64,000 nt of DNA from Gnetum montanum (lineage: Eukaryota > Streptophyta > Gnetopsida > Gnetales > Gnetaceae): the NCBI GenBank assembly GCA_015680685.1, contig MNCI01021426.1:49745-113744 (forward strand). The letters are read 5' to 3'. Positions 34,285 through 45,995 of this stretch are shown here, in pieces; the first letter of the stretch is position 1, and every line of letters begins with the position of its first letter. The position numbers and the translations under genes are program-made. The notes under the pieces were generated by a model. That model was not told where the DNA came from. It was given only the letters and a program-made list of their open reading frames with translations, and did no database searches.

Positions 34285-36100
34285 GGGGGATATCCCCCAT
34301 AACTAAATGGTTGAGCATGGCGAGGATTAATAAATGAAAAATGAGGATCCTTGCATGTTGGAAATATCAAAACTTGGTCATACTTACCCCATTGGGGTTC
34401 ACACACCTTATTATAGTAAGCATAGTGGTGAAATTTATAAGATCTAGTTCCTAGGTAAAGAGTTGACCCACTATGATACTTGCAACTATAAGATGGTATG
34501 CAAGGATCGGGATGTCGTACTCCATGGCTATATCCATTAGGTTGTATGGTTGTTAGAGTCTTAATTGGTGGCCCTAATGAGGTGACACAAGGTGTTGGGT
34601 TTGAGGAGAAGGATGCACCACAGTGTTTGACTTATGCTAAGTTGGAGAATGTAGTGGCCTTGGAACTATGTTGTCCCTTCCTACGGTCATGTCTAAAGAA
34701 GGGACGCCTTTGATGTTGAGGAGGTCTCTCATTACTATTGGCAATAGTAGCACAAGTAACGTTCATGGGTTGTTGCTATGGTGCAGACACTTTAGGAACA
34801 GTTGGTGGTGATGTAAAAGGAGGGAAAGGATGAGAATGTTAAAATTTAGGAGAAGTGTAAGGTACATAAGGTGGTGGTTGTGTTGAGGACATGGGCTGAT
34901 AGTATTGAGGAGAATGATAATGCGGCAAGATAGAGTATGTTGACCCAGTTGGGAAAATAGGATGTTGGACTAGATAAGCATTTGGATTCTGATGATACGA
35001 AGGGTGTCTTCAGTTTAGGGATGGCTTCCCCCATGACTAGGATTGTTGCCACTATGATAGAACACAGTATCTCTGTACGAACTCTGGGNAATTGATGTAC
35101 TGGAAAAGATGGTTCTTCCTCCTTGAGATGGGTTGATTTCTCCTTTTTGTGAGTATGAACCTCTGTTAAGTTGAGATTTTGGTCCTGTTGATGTTTTTCA
35201 ACACTCTCCCATCTAGCCATTTCTCCTTCTTCTCTTACTACCAGCTTAATAAGCTCTTGGAATTGATTGGTTCATAGTTCGTATAGTTGACCTTGGGCAT
35301 ACATCCCTAGGGTCTCTCTTGTTTCATTACAAAGCCCATCAATGATATGGTACATTAGCCTTTCCTCAGAGAACTCATGGCCTAGATAGTTATTTAACTG
35401 TGCATAATATCTTTCTAAGGCCATGCCCAAGCGTTCATGTTGTGCTTGTTATCACTCTTGGATTTTTTTCCTCAAGGCCGACACTCTTGCGTAGGTTTAA
35501 TATCTTTCGTTAAAGAGTTCTACCATTGTTGGCCAACGTTGAATTCAATTTGGTTTTAACGATCTATACCATACTTTTGCTTGGCCAACGAGTGTCATAG
35601 GAAAGAACTTGAGTTTTTGCCAACCATTATCAATGTTGTTCCATGCACAGGCATCGTAGAAGGCTTGTAAATGTTGTTATGGATCTAAGTCATAGCCTCC
35701 TAAGAAATTGAAAATTTTATTTAAATCAAGCTTGGGTAGGCGGCTCTCTTTACGATGCCTACGGGAGATTCGAACAACCTCTTGTATTTGCGTTAGGCTT
35801 GTAGTGGCTAGTAGGGATTCATCATCATCGAGTAAGTTGTGCTTTCGTGCATTGGCATGATGCTGCCTTCATTTATGTTTATAAGAAACCCCCACCTTGA
35901 ATTGCGTACTCCAACCTTCATTGTCATATAATTCGTTGGTTCTACAATGAATTACCTCACTAGATGTGGCATTATCGTAGTCTTGTAGGAGAGGCATGGT
36001 TGTGAAATTGTGTGTGAATTTGTATGTGAATTTTTGTAATTATTTCTTCCTAAAAGATATATCATTAATTCCTATACAGTGACCTTGTATGATATAACTA
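34285..36100 (-). pseudogene. Gag of element A with unusual Tyr/Pro-rich tail
   Basis: Decayed gag following the primer site. Recognisable parts are the capsid-like core (about 35.75-35.3 kb, with CAWNN-, GFVMKQERP- and EHQQDQ-like fragments) and a long Tyr/Pro/His-rich C-tail. From about 35.04 to 34.29 kb the tail keeps one frame, broken by a handful of stops. It ends in a segment with YNKVCEPQWGKYDQ and SYGGYPPF before TAA. The protease motif present in B, C and E is missing. The tail end shows no match to the other elements that I can see. Confidence 0.65.
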
Positions 36101-36118
36101 ATCAAGATAACTAGCACC

Positions 36119-36137
36119 ATCCCCGGCAACGGTGCCA
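36119..36137 (-). promoter_or_regulatory. Primer-binding site of element A (tRNA-Asp)
   Basis: The minus strand reads TGGCACCGTTGCCGGGGAT, one base after the 5' LTR. It is complementary to the 3' end of plant tRNA-Asp(GTC), including CCA, at 18 of 19 positions as I recall that tRNA. Asp-tRNA priming is typical of Athila/Tat-like elements. Confidence 0.85.
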
Positions 36138-36138
36138 A

Positions 36139-36949
36139 TGATGAGTGGCAAGGTACCCCTACACTCAACCATACAAATACGAGCGCTTCACGCACGATCT
36201 GGTTGAACTCTGTAGACGAACTAGTTATGGTATCTAGATAGTTACTCATAGATCATAATTCGCTATCTTCCCACTTGGACTAGTATTAGCTTTGTCACAT
36301 ATGGCTTAGTCCAGAGTGAGGTGTATGATGTGTTCCTACACTTATGCTACTCCTAGGTATGATGGGAAATAATATCAACTAAGCTAGGAGAGAGAGGGTG
36401 AGATAGAATCTAAACTAGCCTAAGTGCGATGAGCATCCATTCCTTAATCATTCGTACACATCTTGGACCTCGTGCATGACTACCACTGGGCTTACCAAGT
36501 GCATGGCCTAGGTACGCTACTAGGTTACCAAGTAGTCACACTTAAATGCTCGTGATTAAGTTGTACTCATTCCACGTTACTAGGAGATAAGGGTAGAGAG
36601 ATATTAACTAAGAAAGCAATAAATAATAATAACAATTAAATAATTAAGCTAACTGGATGTTGCAATGATGAAGTAATCTCAATCTTTATTGTCGGTCATG
36701 TGCATGTCCAAGTACATCACACTCAAATAAGGATGTCGTACAATTACAATCATCACACTGTGGGCATGCACTGGGAGAAAGGGTTGAGAGGAAAAATTGA
36801 CAAAAATTTCCCACCTTAATACTAAAACTCTAGCTCTCTAACCAAATCTGCCTACCTCTTATTTATAGATGAGGAGACAGACTGCAATATTGCATATCTT
36901 ATATCACGTCTAGGCGGTGATATTACAGCCAATAATTCATGACTCATCA
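36139..36949 (-). repeat. 5' LTR of element A
   Basis: An 811-bp LTR running TGATGAGTGGCA to GACTCATCA. It pairs with 21609-22447, roughly nine tenths identical by eye in the first 300 bp. TATA complement at about 36857. Confidence 0.92.
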
Positions 36950-37480
36950 ATTTTCTACATGCAATTGCACTTATTATCACTATATGTGATGCATGGAACA
37001 TGCTTCTTCTCTAGTTGTCCAAATTCTTTCTTCTTGGATATTTCCAAGGAGAGGTCCTTGATGCCCATTGGTGCATCAACCATGATTAACTATGCACCTC
37101 CCATAATGATGAGAAAGTTACCTTTCTAGTTTTTGACCTTAATCACTAGAAAATCTATAGGATAGGACCACCCATAAACAGTGGTCACAATGTCCTCCAC
37201 TAATCCTAAAGAGATAGTGATCGACTAGTTTGCCAATTTCAAATGGATGTTGCTCTTCTTAAGAGGTGGTAGATTCTAGGCTTTGTACATGTCATGGAAG
37301 ATGAGATTGATATCAAAACCAAAATCAAGACGAGCCTTGCATGGCTCATATCTAGTGATCTATAAGTAGATAAGAGGACTTCCTAGGTTAGATCATTTCA
37401 TTGAAAGGTTGTCAATCTTGATCCAATCAAAAATAGCATGAGTTAACATCATAGTGTAGATTTGATGTGGCATTTTGTTT
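36950..37480 (-). pseudogene. Protease region of element B
   Basis: Continuation of B on the far side of the element A insertion. The minus strand matches the protease of C and E: a stretch before TATATGTGATGCATGGAAC, a decayed IMGG-type end signature near 37.08 kb and the LLDFGF-like active-site area near 37.3 kb, where DSGSG is altered. Stops and substitutions make it inactive. Confidence 0.65.
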
Positions 37481-39910
37481 AAAGGGCCCTTGAATGTGTT
37501 TGATGCAGAGGATGAGGATGTTGGAGATACAAGGTGACCAGCCACATTAGATTATTAGATTTTAGGAGCATTGTTGGATTAGAAAAATGGTTGTTTCCTA
37601 GATTGATTGTTTGAATCACTTGGCTGGAAGGTCAATTGTAAATGTATAGCCCTTGTAGCATTTTGTTGCTATGGTTGTGGGGGAATTTTGTCCTACATGA
37701 ATGGAGTAGGAGGTAACTAGGTTGAGGGTAGAGGGATGTGTGTAGATGGATGTGGAGGATGGTATGGATATGGGTGTTTTCCTTGAGTAGATGGGAAATG
37801 AGTTTGATGGTACTCGAGAGGCTAATGGTGATGTTGGAATGAAGCATGGCTGACAAAGTCATGTGGAGAAACAAGTTGTTGAACATAGTACATGTATGGA
37901 TTTGGTTACCTATAAGGATACTACTATCTTGATTATGGCATTTCCCATAACTATGGTTGGTGCCACTATTGGTATTGCTCATATGGTTATGGTGGAGCTC
38001 CACTTGGATAGTAGGCCTAGTAATGCTGGTGGAACTACCTTGGATTTCCTTGTGGATAAGACAATCTTCTAGGTGCTTACCTCCTTATTAGTTGAGGATT
38101 AAACACGTACACCTAGGACTCTTGTAAGTGTGACACCATAGGAAAACATCCCTTAGGATGGTCATATTGACAAATGTCACACTTAACATCATCATTGGAG
38201 TTTGTCTCCTATAGCCGCTTTGTCCTTACCTCTTTGGAAGGCATGTTTAGCTTCTTTCAACCTCCTATGGTTATGATCACTATTCTACTCTTTGGATTCT
38301 TCAACAATCTTCATAGTGATTTTAATTTCTCATCCAAAGAGTCCCATAATTTATCAAACTTTTTTGAAATGTTAGAAATAAATTTTTATACGGGCAAGGT
38401 TTTCCTATTCACCACTTCATCGAGTGGTAACTCCTCCTTGTCATAGAATAAGATCTCCCTTTTCTTGATGCAAGGATTCCTATTATATTCTTTTGCACTT
38501 TCCCTTTTTCATAATTCATCTTCTTCTTTTGCTACCTACTCTATCAGCCTTTGTATTTGATGAGCTCTTAATTTGAATAGTCTCCCTTGGGCATAAACCC
38601 TAAGAGTTCTTCTAGTTTCTGCTTTGAGCCCATCTATGATGTGGTGGAGTTGTTTCCTTTGAGAATAACCATGGCCAGGGCATCGATATATGAGAGAATA
38701 ATATTTGTCCATGATGACATCCAAGATTTCATGTGTTCCTTGTTTCCAACCTTGAATTTTCCTTCTCAAATTAGACACTCTGGAGTATGTCTAGTATTTG
38801 TCGTTGAATAGCTCAAGCATTGTACTTTATTGGTGGATAGATTCTGGATCCAAGGATTGATACCAACTTTTAGCCTCTTTGATGAGTATCAGGAAGAATA
38901 GCTTCAATTTTTGCTAGTCATTCTATGTTTTGTAAGGCGCAGGCATCATGAAAGGCTTGTAGATGGTTTTGCAAATTAGAGTTATATCCCCTCTCAAATC
39001 TTGGGATTTTGTTCATGTTTAAGTGCTTGATCCAATTATGTTTCACATGCCTTATTGAGATCTTGACTACCTCTACAATGTTAAGCATGCTTCAAGTTGC
39101 TGCTAAAAGGTTCATCATCAGTATTATTTTGTTGTCATCGATGATTTCCTCTATTACCCCTTCAATTATTGTGGGCATGGTGATTAGTATTATTGTTCTG
39201 CTATCCACCTCCATCATGATTATTTCTTCTGTAGCATTTTTCAAAATCAAAAGAAGAGAAAGAAGAAGATGTAGATGAAGAGGGCAAAGAGGGAGGAGGA
39301 TTGCCACCACCATGGTATCTACCAACTCTCCTTTGGTTTTCACAGCCATGTTTGTTAGGTTTCTCGTCATCTTGATGCTTGTTCGAACCCCTACCTTGAC
39401 TACCATCCTTTCCTGAACCTAGTTTGTTGATAGTGAAATGTAGATTTAGGTTCATGCCCTTATCATCAGTAATGAGAGGTGGATAATTTTCATGTTAAGA
39501 GCCTTCAAAGAAAGGGCACTCATTATCATCTTGGTTTAGTAGGAATAAGGGATTGGTGAACCATTTTCCCTTTATAAACTCATGTTGCTTCTCCTAGTGT
39601 TGATCTCTCTTGCATTGTGTGTCAATGGGATGGTAGTCCTAAGTTTCATAACCATTCACAACATATTCCTCTTAAAGATCTTGGATGCCTAACTTTGTAA
39701 GACTTTGAAGTAGCATCATGGGCACAGATTGATCAGGAGGCATTATAATGTTGCCTTCCATATCACATCATTGCAGTTGTTCATCCTAGTGCAAGATGAA
39801 GGTGAAATTAGGTACATACTCTTCTAGATTAGTATATACCACTATGCACTATTGTGGAACCAATGGTTTGACATCTTCATGCTTGTGAGAAGAAGAAACT
39901 TTGCAAACAA
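37481..39910 (-). pseudogene. Gag of element B
   Basis: Recognisable Gag blocks on the minus strand. The Tyr/His/Pro-rich tail is at 37.63-38.0 kb. The Cys/His box CDICQYDHPKGCF is near 38.17 kb. The CPGHGYSQRKQLHHIIDGL segment lies at about 38.65 kb, and the capsid-like core is at 38.8-39.05 kb. A Ser/charged linker is at 39.1-39.45 kb and N-terminal HQDEQ-type sequence at about 39.78 kb. It is broken by many stops and frame changes. A weak primer-site remnant lies between it and the 5' LTR (40031-40048). Confidence 0.7.
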
Positions 39911-40048
39911 ATAAAATATCAATATGCTTTTGTAATTATATACTTTGAAATGATGTCAACCTTGGGGTTTGTCCAATGATATTACTAATGTTCACTAACC
40001 CTAGGTAGAAAATGTTTCAACAAAAAGAGTCCTTGGAAATGGCACTAT

Positions 40049-40858
40049 TGAAGAGTGGTAAAGATACCCCTATGCTCAACCATATGAATCATGAAGCATT
40101 TATGCATGATCCAGTCGAATTCCATGAACTCTATGTCTTTTAGCACACTAGTTATCTAGGAGGTGAACCTCATCCTAATGGTTATTCATTGTCTTCCCAA
40201 TTACACTTGTGATTTACAAAAGTATGGTTAAGTGTAATTGAGGCATATGATTTTTATTGTTTTATGTTTTATGTTTCATGGCACTTAAATAAAGAGATGA
40301 AGTATTTTAACAACTAATCTAATTTAACTAATTAACTAGCTTCTTAGTAATCATAACATAAGCATTTGATCCTACTTTCCATACATGTTCTGAACCCACA
40401 TATCCACTGCTAGGTTACCAAGCAATAATGCTATTGTGATTACCAAGCAAATACATGTTTACGCTTGAAGCAGTTGTACATATGTGCTTAATCTATTTAG
40501 CTTAAACAATTAAATAATCACTTAAATTCTAATTTAGCTTAATTTAGCTTATTTAATTGCATATTTAATGAAAATAATGAATTCATAAATAAATCATTAA
40601 TCTATTCTAAGTGTTGCAAGGTTTGATCAAAAGGCTCATCTTTATTGTCATACACACTAGTGTGGTTTAGGTACAATAGTGCTTGAATAAAGATCCATAC
40701 ACTTTCAAATGGATAAACTACAAGAGCTCTGACACTACTATGACTTCTATCTTCCATAAACATATTTATGAGCTCATATTTATAGTTTTTATTATAGGGC
40801 TGCATTGACAGGGTTCCATCGATGCGGGCCCATCGATGCAGCACTTTGACGCTCATTA
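40049..40858 (-). repeat. 5' LTR of element B
   Basis: An 810-bp LTR running TGAAGAGTGGTAAAG to GCTCATTA (CA decayed to TA). U3 carries two CATCGATG palindromes (about 40820-40840) where other families have GATATC palindromes. TATTTATA complement at about 40780. Confidence 0.9.
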
Positions 40859-41890
40859 GTAGTAGTAGTATTAATGTTGTTTTATGATAATTCTTAAGTT
40901 GATTTTAAATTCTTCTTATTATATACATAATGTGTGCTATTTAAATTACTATTCCTTTTGGTTATAAGTGACTCTAATGTTTGATTTCAACATGGAACAT
41001 GACACCAAACCAAGCCTAATTGGAGATTTCATACTTCCATGGACCATGATGTTATTACATTACACTTTGAAAATTGTTCTTCTGTACTTTATGTGTAGAG
41101 TGCATAGGAGAAGCAATTAATAAGTTGGAGTAGTTAGCTATGTTTGTGATTCATGTAGAAGTTGGTGATACATCCTTATCTTTTCAAAGTTTTCTATTAT
41201 TTTTTTCTCTGACCTATTAATGCAATTCCTGTCCTTTAATGTTTTTTTTTTAATATGATCTTTGGATTCATACTTGGATACAGTAGAAATTAAAATTTGA
41301 CCTTCTTCATTTTGGATAACTTGATATTCTAGTATTGTCAATATTGAATATTTTGTGACATCTGTATTTTAATTATTCACACTTTATTTTCTATTAAGTT
41401 TTAAAATCCAAACTAATTAAAGTAATAGTGATATTTTCACTAAGTATTACTACTTGAACCGAGGTATCACGTTGCTATTTAAGGTTATGTCATGCTTATT
41501 CTACCATAACTAAATGCATAAAAAGTATAAACATAATACCAATAATAATAATAATATGTAATGAAATAAATTTTTGCAATATAAATTTAAACTAAGTCAA
41601 AATTCTCTAATGTGAAGGAATAAATTTCAATTTTTATCACCAAATCATGATTACATGCATGTATAATCACTCAAATAAAGACTCTAGATAATTGACTTAG
41701 ATGCACATTATGGGTACTTACTAACTATTACTAAAATCATGAAAAAAAAATTTCAAAAGTCTGGTTAGCTATTGACTGAATGTTATTATAAATGTATCTA
41801 GTACACACATATTGATAAGCACATATAAGAATTGCATCAACGCAAATGCATCGATGTTGCACTATAATACTTATTTTTAGCATTCATAAG
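40859..41890. other. Intergenic sequence between elements B and E
   Basis: About 1 kb, AT-rich, starting with GTAGTAGTAGTA, which includes B's target duplication. No coding frame with recognisable motifs. A short CATCGATGTTGCAC word near 41850 resembles B's U3 and may be an LTR scrap. Confidence 0.5.
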
Positions 41891-42799
41891 TGATGAATCA
41901 TGGTTTTCCAAGTGCTATTATCATACCCCTATTATCAAACCCCTATTATCGAACCCCTGATATCAGGTACAAGATACCAGGTCTAATAAGCCCCGATATT
42001 GGACCCTCGATATCAGGTACACGATATCGAGGCCTACCAAGCAATATTGGGACCTATCTCATTGCTTATAAATAAGAGGTGGGTGCACTTGGTTTTGGCA
42101 TAGGAAGTTAGTGTTAAAGTAGGATCTTTTTGTCAGTTTTTTCTCTCAACCCTTTCTCCCAGTGCATGACTACAGTGTGATGATTGTAATTGTTATTCAA
42201 GTGTGATGTACTTGGACATGCACATGACTAAAAATAAAGATCGAAATTACTTCATCATTGCAACATTCAATTAGTTTAATTATTTAATTTCTTTCTTAAT
42301 TAATACTTCTCTACCCTCAACTCCTATTAAATGTGGAATGAGTACAACTTAATCACGAGCATTTAAGTGTGACTACTTGGTATCCCAATAGTGTACCTAG
42401 ACCATGAGCTTGGTAATCCTACTGGTAGTCGTGCACGAGGTCTAAGATGTATACAGATGATTAAGGAATGGATGCTCATCGCACTTAAGCTAGCTTAGAT
42501 TCTCTCTCCCTATCTCCTCTTAGTAGAGCTCTCTCTCTCCCTTTTCCCTCCTAGCTTAGCTAAGATTATTTTCCATCGCCTCTAGGAGTAGCATTAGTTT
42601 AGGAACACATCATACACCTCACTCTGGACTAAACCATACGTGACAAAGCAAATACTAGTCTAGGCGGGAAGACAACGAATTGTGATCAACGAGTAACTAT
42701 CTAGATACCACAACTAGCCTGTCTACGGAGTTCAACTGAATCATGCGTGAAATGCTCGTATTTGTATGGTTGAGTGTAGGGGTACCTTGCCACTCATCA
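41891..42799 (+). repeat. 5' LTR of element E (A-like subfamily)
   Basis: A 909-bp LTR running TGATGAATCATGG to GCCACTCATCA. U3 has a triple CCCCTATTATC repeat (about 41926-41960), GATATC words (41965-42030) and a TATA box (42067-42074). The R/U5 part (GACATGCACATGACT, AATAAAGATCG) matches elements 1 and A. Confidence 0.9.
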
Positions 42800-42800
42800 T

Positions 42801-42819
42801 TGGCACCATTGTCAGGGAC
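42801..42819 (+). promoter_or_regulatory. Primer-binding site of element E
   Basis: TGGCACCATTGTCAGGGAC begins one base after the 5' LTR. It is the tRNA-Asp site of element A with several additional mismatches, nearly all transitions. Confidence 0.8.
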
Positions 42820-42928
42820 TTAGTTGTTTGTGCACTAAGTAGAACTTAGGAAATCATTCACATCATTGGAATGAACCCTTAGGGTTGCTTAAGAAAAAGA
42901 TAATAGTACATTACACACTAAAGAAGAC

Positions 42929-45152
42929 AAGATGTCTTCTTCTTCACACAAAAGCAATTCACCAACTAGGACTAACACAAGAAGCAATTAGCAGCAGGAT
43001 ACACATGGCATTGATCCGCCAATCCCTCAATAGTTTCATGTGGTATATATTCATCCCGATGAATATGTACCCAACTTCATCTTTATTCTTCATCAAGACG
43101 AACAACTGCGTAGGTGTGACTTGGAAGGTAACATAGTGTTACCTCCTAATCGTTCAGTCCCAAGCATGCTTCTTTGTGCTCTCACATGAATAGGCATGCA
43201 AAACTTACATGCAGAATACATGGCGTAGGACTATGATTTGAGAGACTATCATCCCATAAAGGTGCAACCTCAAAGGGATTTGCAATAGGAGAGACACCAT
43301 AAGTATTTGAAGGGAAAATGGTCCAAGGATGCCCCCCACATTTTAAGTGAAATTGAGGGTGATGAACCTCCCTCAAGTAGTCGTTCACATAATGATGTTC
43401 CTTCCCTTGACTTTGGCCAAGGGGTTGTGTATCAGAACCTTCATTTTACTATTCATAACCCAGGTGCTGATACTAACAGATACAAAGTGTCCAAAAAAGG
43501 AACAAGGACACACAACAAAGGTGGGCATTCTAATCGCAATCGCGATCGAGGTAGAGACCACTAAAGAGAAGGTAGTAGACACCTTCACAGTGGCAGTTAT
43601 CCTTCTTCTTCACCTTCATCATCTCCTTCACCCTCTCCTTCAGTGTCTAGACATAGCCATAGAGAAAAAGATCATGAGGATAAGGGCAAGAAAAGTGCAA
43701 TTCATAGACAAAACAGCCAAGACAGAGGATGAGGGCACTCTAGGGAATCATGACATAGAAGAAGGAAGAGTAGGGAACAATGTAGGCATCATAGATGCTA
43801 CGAATGAGATGATCATGATGAACCCCTACTCACTACTCNGAAAGTTGGTACTAGTCCTTAGAACCAAAATCCATTTGTAGGTGGAGTACTATGTTAGAGT
43901 TGTTCAACAATAAGTACCAAACGTATTCCCGAGTGTCTAACCTGTGAAAGAAAATCCAAGGATGGAAACAAGGAAGTCATGAATCCTTGGATGCTACCAT
44001 GGGCCACTATTATGCATTACATCATTGTCCTGGCCATGGTTATTCGCAACAGGATCAGCTATGCCATCTCGTAAATGGGCTTAGGCATGAAACGAGAAGA
44101 ACCCTTGGGACTTATGCCCAAGGAAGACTATATGAGCTTATGTCCCATCAAATTCACACATTACTAGAGCAAGTTGCTAAGGGAGAAGGTGAGCTACAAA
44201 AGAGAGAGTGTGCGGAAGAATATAACCAAGATCCTTCTCTATGGAAGAAAGGAGTAAGATTTTGTGAGGATGAGGAAGAGTCACCACTCGAAGAGATGGT
44301 GAATAGGAAAACCTTGCCTATCCAAAAGTTAACATTAGAAGTATTGGAAAAGTTAGACCAAATGTGGGACTCCCTGGATAGTAGGTTTCAAACTATTCTC
44401 AAAGTAGTAGAGGAGTCTAGAGAGCGAAGTAGTGATTGTGACAAAAGAAAAAAGAGAGAAGCGGAAAATGCATGTAACAAGGGTAAGGGCAAAGTTGCTA
44501 TTATTGAAGAGGTTGTGGACTCAGATACAGATAATGATAGTGGAGGCGAGATATGTCAATATGACCATCCTAAGGGATGTTGCCCAGTGATCTCACATCT
44601 GCAGGAGTCTAGGGTGTATGCACTTAATCCAAGATTAAACAAATGGCAAACATCTCGACGGTTACCTTATCCACAAGGTAACCCAAGGCAGTTCCACAAA
44701 CCTTTAACATATTATCCGAGTGGAACTCCACCACAACCAATTGAGAAACATCAATAATGGAAACACCCACAATCATGGGGAATGTCACCACCAAGGCAAC
44801 AATATCCCTACCAGCAACCTGATCCATATGGATATTACGTGCAACATCCAATCTCTCCACGTGACTCTGTTGGCCACGTTACTCCTCAACATCACTACCA
44901 AGCCTACAAGTACTATAGGACTCTCCCTCCTAGGGGTGATATTCCACAAGTGTACCATCCTTCAAATCTAGTTGCATCTCTCCCACCAATAGCTCCATTA
45001 CCACCTGCTCCAACAATGCAAGGTGAACTCCCTGCTCAGCCACAGCAATGCAATGCTATAAGGGATGTTAATCCTCAACCTACTATTGGTTTTGACAATC
45101 GTTTGAAGAAAAGACCTTTCTCCAAAACTAGCAGTCCAACCAAGCCTTTGTA
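42929..45152 (+). pseudogene. Gag of element E, with internal deletion
   Basis: Starts MSSSSHKSNSPTR (ATG at 42929). The conserved block HPDEYVPNFIFILHQDEQL follows, then a charged linker (43.3-43.85 kb). Between about 43850 and 43890 sequence corresponding to roughly 270 bp of element C's capsid core is missing. The rest continues with a 256-codon open stretch (43987-44757) containing CPGHGYSQQDQLCHLVNGL, RRTLGTYAQGRL and the box ICQYDHPKGCC, whose first Cys is lost. A Pro/Gln/Tyr-rich tail runs to 45152. Stops occur in the N-terminal part. Confidence 0.75.
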
Positions 45153-45995
45153 ACTACAAGAGGTTGAGGCTTTGGACATCTCCATATCAAATAAAGCTTT
45201 AGAATCCCCTTCGAGCCTAACACCGCATTCAACACATACGGTCATGTTAACACATGCCATTACTAATTAGATCAAAGTTGGCCACCTTCCCAGGAAATTC
45301 TCTAACCCTAAGAGTCCCTTGATATATCTACAAATCGTTGGGAATGAGCCATGCAAAGCTCTTTTGGATTCAGGTTCCGGTGTCAACCTAATATCCCAAG
45401 AAATGTACAAGGCCTAGAACCTGCCTCCATTAAAAAAGAGCAACATCTGTTTAGGGTTGGTCAACCAATCCATCACTGTTCCCTTGGGATTAGTGGAGGA
45501 CATTGTTACCACTGTTTGTGGATGGTTGTATCTAGCTGACTTCCTAGTGATTCAGGTGAACAACAGTAAGGGGGATTTTCCAATCATAATGGGAAGGGCA
45601 TGGCTAAGCACTATTGATGCATGCCTAGGAATCTGTGATCTTTCCCTAGAAATATCTAAGAAAAATACTTTTGAAAAGATTGAGAAGAAGAAAGTTCCAT
45701 GCATTGCATACATTGACACAGGGTGTAATTGTGTGCAAAGATCATGGGTTGTGCAAAGTTTAACATTGCCTGCATGCAACTAGTGTGCACAAGTGATCAA
45801 TATACAAAGGTGCTTGTATGCAGTAGCCACACGACAAGAAGACACCTAGTGGCTGACAGCTAATCAAGAAATCAACTCACTTATCTGCATGGAACTAACT
45901 AAGGGTTTAACTTACGCTTACATAGATAGCATAGACACATTAGAGTAAGTCCACCGCCAACTTCCAAGTCCTAACCTCAAAAACATTAACTGGGG
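45153..45995 (+). pseudogene. Protease of element E
   Basis: Retropepsin-like domain that would cleave Gag-Pol: active site ALLDSGSGVNLIS (about 45358-45396), VPLGLVEDIVTTVCGW, then IIMGRAWLSTIDACL. The frame is the same on both sides of a single TAG at about 45414, where C has TGG (Trp), so one transition breaks it. A linker towards RT follows, with further stops. Confidence 0.8.

Larger units (their letters stand above)
21609..36949 (-). mobile_element. Element A: gag plus extra ORF, no pol (nested in B)
   Basis: LTR-bounded insertion in B, flanked by ACTTT (21604-21608) and ATTTT (36950-36954), a 5-bp duplication with one mismatch. On the minus strand it reads 5' LTR, tRNA-Asp primer site, gag (36.1-34.3 kb), non-coding 34.3-32.34 kb, extra ORF (32343 to 22613, split by element C), polypurine tract and 3' LTR. 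I find no protease, RT, RNase H or integrase. Without element C the length is about 8.4 kb. It would need enzymes from a relative such as B or E to move. Confidence 0.88.
12463..40858 (-). mobile_element. Element B: full-length Ty3/gypsy, host of two nested insertions
   Basis: The outermost layer of the nest. On the minus strand it reads 5' LTR (40049-40858), decayed primer site, gag, protease, [insertion of element A at 21609-36949], PR-RT linker, RT, RNase H, integrase, non-coding spacer, extra ORF and 3' LTR (12463-13394). The flanks carry a perfect 5-bp duplication GTAGT (12458-12462 and 40859-40863). Removing the insertion gives about 13.1 kb, a plausible size for a large Tat/Athila-like element. 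Reading is continuous across the insertion point in the protease-RT linker, when compared with E and C. All coding parts contain stops. Confidence 0.9.

Noticed and set aside
43347-43880. 177-codon plus-strand frame overlapping gag of E
   Set aside because: Alternative frame of the gag linker; the gag frame shows conserved motifs shared with C and this one does not.
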